From: CAWUIO01 sp963922455
GTDB lineage: Bacteria; Bacteroidota; Bacteroidia; Cytophagales; Microscillaceae
Assembly: GCA_963922455.1 (NCBI GenBank)
Contig: CAWUIO010000174.1
Coordinates: 1 to 9,733, forward strand
DNA length: 9,733 bases
Direction of reading: 5' to 3'
Shown in pieces: positions 6,701 to 9,733 of this stretch. Below the pieces are notes generated by a model. It worked only from the letters and a program-made list of their open reading frames with translations, was not told the DNA's origin and ran no database searches. The translations under genes and the position numbers were made by a program. Position 1 is the first letter of the stretch. Each line of letters begins with the position of its first letter.

Positions 6701-9700
6701 CGCGGAAGCGAACTAAAACATCATAAAACTCACCCGGTTGGATGAAAATAGGCGTATTGTTATAATCTGTATTGGGCAGCTCAAAGCTAAACGTGTTTCG
6801 GTTACGAAGGTCTAGGTCCGTAATTACCAATGGGAAGTCCCCATCATTATTTATTCTTAGGGTTTCTTCTGGGTTGGCCCGATAGGTTTGACCATTGATG
6901 TTAGACACGGGCCGCTTGATTAAACTAGTAACCAAGTAATCATCGGCCGGGAAACCTTGATTGGTACCCGGTAGCTTGGTCAGGTTTTCCAAACGGATGC
7001 CTGCTTTAACCGGCTTCACATTTCGCACAATTACCGTCAAATCTTGGTAGCTGAACCCACTCACATTGTTTTCAAAGGCCAATAAGTAGGCATCTTGTTC
7101 ATTTGGCACCGGATATACCCGTACGTGGTGCGGGATCGCACCGTCAAAGGTGTTCAAATTATCCTGCCCGTATACAATACGATCATTGTATTGTGGCCAG
7201 CGGGTAAAGAAGCCAAAGGTCTCAGTGCTTGGGATAAATTCTAGGCTACCGTCTACTTCTGCTTTAAGCTTTTGATCATCCCGCATGGTAAACAATTCCT
7301 GGCGCGTGTTCACATCGGCGGCTTCTAACCATCCAAAAGCAGCCTTGACATCCGTCTGGACTCCTGAAAGGGCAAAGATACCGATTACTTCCACGGTTAC
7401 GGGATTGGTACCATTGGCAACTGTAAAACGTGGGGCTAATATCTCATCGGAGAATGGCATCAACAGGCTCCTTACTGTCCGGCCATTTCCGTGGATTGCG
7501 GCCGTAGAGGCGTTATTGTCGCCAATATCAATTAGGTCAGGACCAAACTGTACATCCGTAATCCATTGTAGGGAAGCTTCACTAAATTTGGCCAAGGCAT
7601 TGATTTTTCCACTCTTCACTGGCAAGCCGGATACTTCCACGTTCAGATCTACTGTCTTAGGACCTTCAATAGTGGGGGTAAACTGAATGGTCAAGTCTAG
7701 GCTGTCCCCAGCTTTTAAGGTATCAATTACCGAAGGGAATACGTCAAACTCAGCTACGTTAGGGCCATCTAGGTTGACCAAGATATTGCTTAGGTCTAGG
7801 GTACCGTTGTTGACCAGGTTAACCGAAGATTCTTTTACATTGCCTAAACGCTCTTCCATGATTACTAAGGACTGGTCTAGGGCCACTGAGGCCAACTCTT
7901 GGGTGGGGCGTAATAAGAAGATCTCTTGACGGCCAAAATCTGATACATACAGGTATCCGTTCAAGGGGTTCTCTACCAAGTCAATCGGATCTTGGAAGTT
8001 GGTCAATCCGGGGATACCAATTTTGTCGGTCCGGATATCCCCGTTGGGGCCGTCAGGATAGAGTGCGACAATATCACTACCCCCACTGTAACGGCATACC
8101 AACATTGCCCCTTTCAGGTTTCCACCATTGGCTTCACTTTGGTATTCTATCACCCCATTGGCCGATACGTTGAAGCCAAAGTCATAGGCAATGCCCCGGT
8201 AGTTCGGGTCGGCGGTGATATTGCTGGGATATTGGGCACAGTCGATCGGCCCGCGGTTGTGCACGTATTCTCCTCTTAAAGGGTTGGGGTGCCCAAAATA
8301 CCCTAGGCCTAAGCTAGGATCTACTCGGAACAACCAGTCCCGCTGGGTCTCGTTTCCACTCAGGGCCGGGATTTGTTGACCACTGTAAAAGGTGCCGTCG
8401 GGACGGCGGGTACCCGGTACAGAAGCTGGGGAGCGGCTACCCCCGGCGGTTCCATTGGTTGGGATGTACAATTGGCCATTACTGTGCCATACCAAATCGT
8501 AGGCATTCCGTACCCCGGAGGCGTAAATCGTCAAGGGGGCATCTACGTAGTAGGGGTTGTAGTTGCCATCTCTCATCCAAGCCGAATCGGTTCGGGCAGC
8601 ATTGATTATTGCTAGGTCTTTGGTAGTCTGTACATTCAAGGGAGTGTTATTCTCCAATTTTGTCATATCCAGACGCAAGCAAGCAGCCGAAAGCAGGTTC
8701 TCCGGACGAAGCCCCCAGGCTCCATCGGCGGCCCCCCCCGCACTGTTACTTCCTTGGTTGAAGTAAAGCGCTCCATCGGGGCCAAAGGTCAAGCTATTGG
8801 TGATGTGGTCCCGGACCGAACGCGGAAGGTTGGTTACCAATAACTCTTCATTTTGTAAGCGGTCGCCCGTTAAACGGGAAATTTTACCATCCCACTCAGG
8901 GGCACCTTTGATCTCAATAAACCCGCCCGTTACGTGGCTTACGTAGGCAATCAGGTTTCCGGCTGTGGAGCTTGGGTCAAATACCAAACCTACCGAAGAG
9001 CGGTCTCCGTAAGTGGTTTTCCAATCGCTCAAAATTTCTTCTCCGGTGAGCTGTCCACTAGGCAATACCGTCCAGCGGTGGATATCCCCTTCCAGGGTCA
9101 ATCCATAGAGCTTACCATCCGGGCCAAAAGTCAAGCTTGTAAAAGCAGCCCCTTGTACCAAGGCCCCTTCATTGATAAAGGCGATTTGATCATTGTTCCC
9201 TCCGCCATTTCCGGGGTCAGCTTCGGTGGTAAAGACCCCTGTAAATTTCAAAAGGGTATTACTAGTTAAATCTTGTACTCCGTCTACCACAAAGCGGTAG
9301 CTTGTATTATATTTTAATGCTTCGGATGGCGTTAGGTTCACAGCATCTCCCCCACCCGTTCCGTTTACGGTGCTGGGTACTTCGGTCTCTCCGTTTATGC
9401 CTATCTCGTATAGTTTTACGGTTTCATTGGTGATGGTTACATTGTTCAAACTGGTTACTCCCCCTACACTGGTATTGGGTAGGTGCAAGAAGTTGGCCGA
9501 GATATTGGTGGTAACTGGAACGTCCAAGGCCCCGTCTACCGGGAAGGATTGGAGTACCCCAGGCACCCGGAAACCATCTACCGACTCAATCAGGGCCAAT
9601 ACCAATTTGGTGTTTAAGCCTCCCGCGGGCGAGCTTAGGGTCAAGCGGCCATCGCTTACTTCCACTTCTGCTACCGCATTCCGTACCCCCAGGGCATTGG

Positions 9701-9733
9701 CGGCCGGGGTAAAATCTAAAAGGGCTTGTCCTT
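3759..9733 (-). CDS. Giant T9SS-exported multidomain protein (malectin end, Ig, propeller, ASH, CBM, PA14), 5'-partial
   Basis: This is the C-terminal 1990 residues of a secreted, probably surface-attached protein. The frame is open to the window edge. The GTG at 9665 lies inside a conserved malectin-like segment (upstream residues read TPAANALGVRNAVAEVEVSD), so the true start is beyond the window. Domains, counted from that GTG: malectin end to about 30; Big_5-like Ig 38-148; sorbosone/glucose-dehydrogenase-type beta-propeller 160-590; repeated ASH/HYDIN-plus-partner unit 592-886 and 887-1215; two carbohydrate-binding-like modules 1226-1382 and 1391-1546; PA14 1556-1693; CBM6/35-like 1704-1846; acidic linker; sorting domain 1893-1968. 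The many sugar-binding folds suggest glycan binding at the cell surface or in the medium. The propeller might be a PQQ sugar dehydrogenase or only a scaffold. No catalytic hydrolase domain is visible. It forms its own unit, ended by the terminator at 3706-3736. Confidence 0.93.
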   Translation of the reverse strand, partial: GQALLDFTPAANALGVRNAVAEVEVSDGRLTLSSPAGGLNTKLVLALIESVDGFRVPGVLQSFPVDGALDVPVTTNISANFLHLPNTSVGGVTSLNNVTITNETVKLYEIGINGETEVPSTVNGTGGGDAVNLTPSEALKYNTSYRFVVDGVQDLTSNTLLKFTGVFTTEADPGNGGGNNDQIAFINEGALVQGAAFTSLTFGPDGKLYGLTLEGDIHRWTVLPSGQLTGEEILSDWKTTYGDRSSVGLVFDPSSTAGNLIAYVSHVTGGFIEIKGAPEWDGKISRLTGDRLQNEELLVTNLPRSVRDHITNSLTFGPDGALYFNQGSNSAGGAADGAWGLRPENLLSAACLRLDMTKLENNTPLNVQTTKDLAIINAARTDSAWMRDGNYNPYYVDAPLTIYASGVRNAYDLVWHSNGQLYIPTNGTAGGSRSPASVPGTRRPDGTFYSGQQIPALSGNETQRDWLFRVDPSLGLGYFGHPNPLRGEYVHNRGPIDCAQYPSNITADPNYRGIAYDFGFNVSANGVIEYQSEANGGNLKGAMLVCRYSGGSDIVALYPDGPNGDIRTDKIGIPGLTNFQDPIDLVENPLNGYLYVSDFGRQEIFLLRPTQELASVALDQSLVIMEERLGNVKESSVNLVNNGTLDLSNILVNLDGPNVAEFDVFPSVIDTLKAGDSLDLTIQFTPTIEGPKTVDLNVEVSGLPVKSGKINALAKFSEASLQWITDVQFGPDLIDIGDNNASTAAIHGNGRTVRSLLMPFSDEILAPRFTVANGTNPVTVEVIGIFALSGVQTDVKAAFGWLEAADVNTRQELFTMRDDQKLKAEVDGSLEFIPSTETFGFFTRWPQYNDRIVYGQDNLNTFDGAIPHHVRVYPVPNEQDAYLLAFENNVSGFSYQDLTVIVRNVKPVKAGIRLENLTKLPGTNQGFPADDYLVTSLIKRPVSNINGQTYRANPEETLRINNDGDFPLVITDLDLRNRNTFSFELPNTDYNNTPIFIQPGEFYDVLVRFRENGGDARNFFDTLDIEYNGGTTTAIVAGNFRLETEGGNESSPFRINEVFGFQTNVPRPIPTPYLTASDIVNQTRGETGDIVSSEYWEQADPSKPVSMINMMSNQSPGSPTFRLLNSSGQTADGFSYRYARDVNGEVQSQMVFPEDRDNPGQVAGYSGNVSQPFRIQLAGQNTGINNSGNQKVKLLQAYDRFGNLIPNDYIAYYDAGNVGNGDFNDESVYISNIRPKPEGVINSPINACRTVNFNTVTVSPFYVANDAGTSSISNDGAELQVGGEGAKAINLAARITPDTKIKFDFKSDIQGTQHSVGFAKDLLIDQEGVVEYIQVFGTDSDASIIQDFKDYPGDGQYKTYTIPVGQYLSGNYKYIVFTALGRSDANSSFKDFKIFEDADNDGDCSTGGGGETCPTLDFNAITIDSHGGTQDRGTFEVQDNGASIFLANNAWKSTSQNYTVTTNTVLTLEFRSTSQGEVHGIGLDNDNSISTDLTFQLYGTQDWGITTNITPYPGDGSWVSYSIPVGQFLSGTFDRITFVSDDDRSNPSGTSYFRNVTLFEDEDGNGVCDAGGVSGTGTGLTGTYYNNIDLTAEVLTRIDPTIDFEWGNGSPDPSIGNDTYSVRWEGEIEGVFDETYTFYTRTDDGVRLWIDNQLIIDRWVNQAPTEVSNVYTLQAGQRVSVRMEYYENGGGAVAQLRWSSPSTAKEIIPVQYLYPKETNTIPTGPVTLEAECATIPGGWWQTLDDVNASNGQYMEISQGFTTTATTPNTNPEGWLSYDFEVAEAGAYVVWGRVIAPSISDDSFFIRMDNGSWNNWRELPQGSAWVWDDVHDDANGNATTVFNLAAGSHTLYVAYREDGTRLDKFYITKDGDTPSGVGPQASNCTNNVLAGGISSQQMAAETSAETDEEELFSSLIYPNPVRGEAVLSLSGAEEIEATYLVEVFSAQGERVGNYSLKEGKHTLDFRALKRGMYVLKIQRDAYIRTIRIRVE
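3762..3989 (-). other. T9SS type A C-terminal sorting domain
   Basis: The last 76 residues begin SLIYPNPVRGEAVLSLS, contain VEVFSAQGERV, then LDFRALKRGMYVLKI, and end in RTIRIRVE. This is the pattern of the type A sorting domain: PNP motif, a G-x-x-V turn, a hydrophobic strand before G-x-Y-x-x-K, and a final basic strand. It directs passage through the outer membrane by the type IX system. It is normally removed after export, often with attachment to the cell surface. The preceding residues, about 1860-1892, form an Ala/Glu-rich linker where cleavage would be expected. Confidence 0.93.
4128..4556 (-). other. CBM6/35-like carbohydrate-binding module
   Basis: Residues 1704-1846 begin VTLEAECATIPGGWW and contain ASNGQYMEI, then GWLSYDFEVAEAGAYVVWGRV and HTLYVAYREDGTRLDKFYIT. 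The 'LEAE...G......ASNG.Y' opening, the strand with G-x-Y-x-V-W-x-R, and the final 'G.H.L.v..re.G..LDkf.it' are the hallmarks of galactose-binding-like beta-sandwiches in CBM6 and CBM35. The aromatic residues W1717, W1718, W1790, W1793 and W1802 are candidates for sugar stacking. The ligand cannot be read from sequence. Confidence 0.75.
4587..5000 (-). other. PA14 domain
   Basis: Residues 1556-1693 show TGLTGTYYNNIDL at the start, then IDFEWGNGSPDPSI, YSVRWEGEIEG, YTFYTRTDDGVRLWIDNQLIIDRW and VRMEYYENGGGAVAQLRW. These are the defining PA14 strands, including the acidic DDG turn followed by WIDN. PA14 domains in bacterial secreted proteins and in yeast adhesins bind glycans, some through calcium at the DD pair. 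Here both aspartates (D1621, D1622) are present. Confidence 0.92.
5028..5990 (-). repeat. Two tandem Cys-bounded beta-sandwich modules with Ca-loop-like tails
   Basis: Module 1 is residues 1226-1382 and module 2 is residues 1391-1546. Each opens with C-x-T-(V/L)-(N/D)-F-N-x-(V/I)-T-(V/I). Each contains YPGDG, then a (T/S)IPVGQ(Y/F)LSG segment about 10 residues later, and ends in (K/T)-x-F-E-D-x-D-x-x-G-x-C. The two cysteines lie 156 and 155 residues apart, which suggests a disulphide closing each module. The ends DADNDGDC and DEDGNGVC look like Ca-binding loops (DxDxDG type). Module 2 contains LYGTQDWGI and a VSDDD turn, recalling binding modules of marine agarases and related enzymes from memory. 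Only eight residues, rich in Gly, separate the modules. Confidence 0.75.
6021..7892 (-). repeat. Tandem repeat of an ASH/HYDIN-like domain plus a DUF4114-like partner domain
   Basis: Unit A is residues 592-886 and unit B is 887-1215. Each starts with an ASH-type beta-sandwich: A has NNGTLDLSNI and DVFPSVIDTLKAGDSLDLTIQFTP; B has NNDGDFPLVITDLDL and IFIQPGEFYDVLVRFREN. Each then has a second domain beginning near an 'FG' motif (TDVQFGPDL; NEVFGFQTN) and ending in an acidic or aromatic segment plus a strand (FSYQDLTVIVRNVKP; GDFNDESVYISNIRP). The endings recall the DxDFND segment of DUF4114-type domains. The similarity is distant and judged by eye. The partner domains (about 696-886 and 1019-1215) have no family I can name with confidence. 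Confidence 0.5.
7896..9188 (-). other. Sorbosone/glucose-dehydrogenase-like beta-propeller domain
   Basis: Residues 160-590 carry repeated blade motifs: SLTFGPDGKLYGLT (177-190), SLTFGPDGALYFNQGSNSAGG (291-311), the block IYASGVRNAYDLVWHSNGQLYIPTNGTAGG (380-409) and NPLNGYLYVSDFGRQEIFLL (567-585). These are typical of the soluble PQQ glucose dehydrogenase / L-sorbosone dehydrogenase superfamily. H287, just before the second block, sits where that family has its conserved active-site histidine, so PQQ-dependent sugar oxidation is possible. A purely structural propeller cannot be excluded. Confidence 0.8.
9222..9554 (-). other. Big_5-type Ig-like domain
   Basis: Residues 38-148 contain LQSFPVDGALDVPVTTNISANFLHLP, then VKLYEI, VNLTPSEALKYNTSYRFVVDGVQDLTSN and FTGVFTTE. 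This is the usual order of the bacterial Ig-like Big_5 domain: 'P.dG..dVp....i...F' at the start, a 'L.Psa.L..nT.Y.v.v..gv.D..GN' core and a final 'F.TE' strand. It is likely a spacer between the malectin-like and propeller domains. Confidence 0.82.
9576..9733 (-). other. C-terminal end of a malectin-like carbohydrate-binding domain, cut by the window edge
   Basis: The first readable residues are GQALLDFTPAANALGVRNA, followed by VAEVEVSDGRLTLSSPAGGLNTKLVLALIESV. The pattern 'V.DG.L.L......NTK...I.IE' is the last two strands of malectin-type domains, which bind glucose-type oligosaccharides. Only about 53 residues are inside the window, so the assignment rests on a short stretch. Confidence 0.6.

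Noticed and set aside
1..9733. tRNA, rRNA, defence or toxin-antitoxin genes
   Set aside because: I scanned the protein frames and the gene-free stretches and saw no tRNA-like fold, rRNA sequence, or motif of a known defence or toxin family.

Overview
The window looks like a chromosomal segment of a Bacteroidota bacterium. The evidence is a fused HisIE, a type IX secretion (T9SS) type A sorting domain on a giant multidomain protein, an LpxB close to the Bacteroidota form (VGNP rather than VGHP), A/T-rich gene leaders without clear Shine-Dalgarno sequences, and one good match to the Bacteroidota promoter pattern (TTG, 20 nt, TAnnTTT-). The sequence does not settle the class or genus.

Layout, left to right. 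(1) 1-103: a G/C-rich element directly behind hisIE that recurs in diverged form at 3506-3610. (2) 101-1501, minus strand: hisF then hisIE, 24 bp apart. They encode the cyclase that makes the imidazole ring and the two preceding hydrolysis steps of histidine synthesis. (3) 1657-2784, plus strand: lpxB, lipid A disaccharide synthase, divergent from hisF. (4) 2806-3072, minus strand: a small one-helix, coiled-coil protein resembling PspB, convergent with lpxB. (5) 3221-3499, plus strand: an unrecognised 92-residue protein with two predicted membrane helices. (6) 3500-3758: no gene; it holds the second repeat copy, an imperfect hairpin and a strong bidirectional terminator. (7) 3759-9733, minus strand: the C-terminal 1990 residues of a giant secreted adhesin-like or carbohydrate-binding protein. 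It has no start in the window; the reading frame runs open through the right edge.

In the giant protein the domain order is: end of a malectin-like domain, Big_5-type Ig-like domain, sorbosone/glucose-dehydrogenase-type beta-propeller, a twice-repeated unit (ASH/HYDIN-like domain plus a domain ending in a DUF4114-like acidic segment), two tandem Cys-bounded carbohydrate-binding-like modules with Ca-loop-like tails, PA14, a CBM6/35-like module, and the T9SS sorting domain. Residue numbers for this protein count from the GTG codon at 9665, which is internal and not a start.

The housekeeping genes (his, lpxB) are ordinary. I found no defence system, CRISPR array, tRNA, rRNA or insertion sequence. 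The best non-standard signals are the pair of stop-codon-proximal repeats, which have identical 53-nt box spacing and one compensatory base-pair change, and the internal duplications of the giant protein. I do not see convincing evidence of a new multi-gene system.
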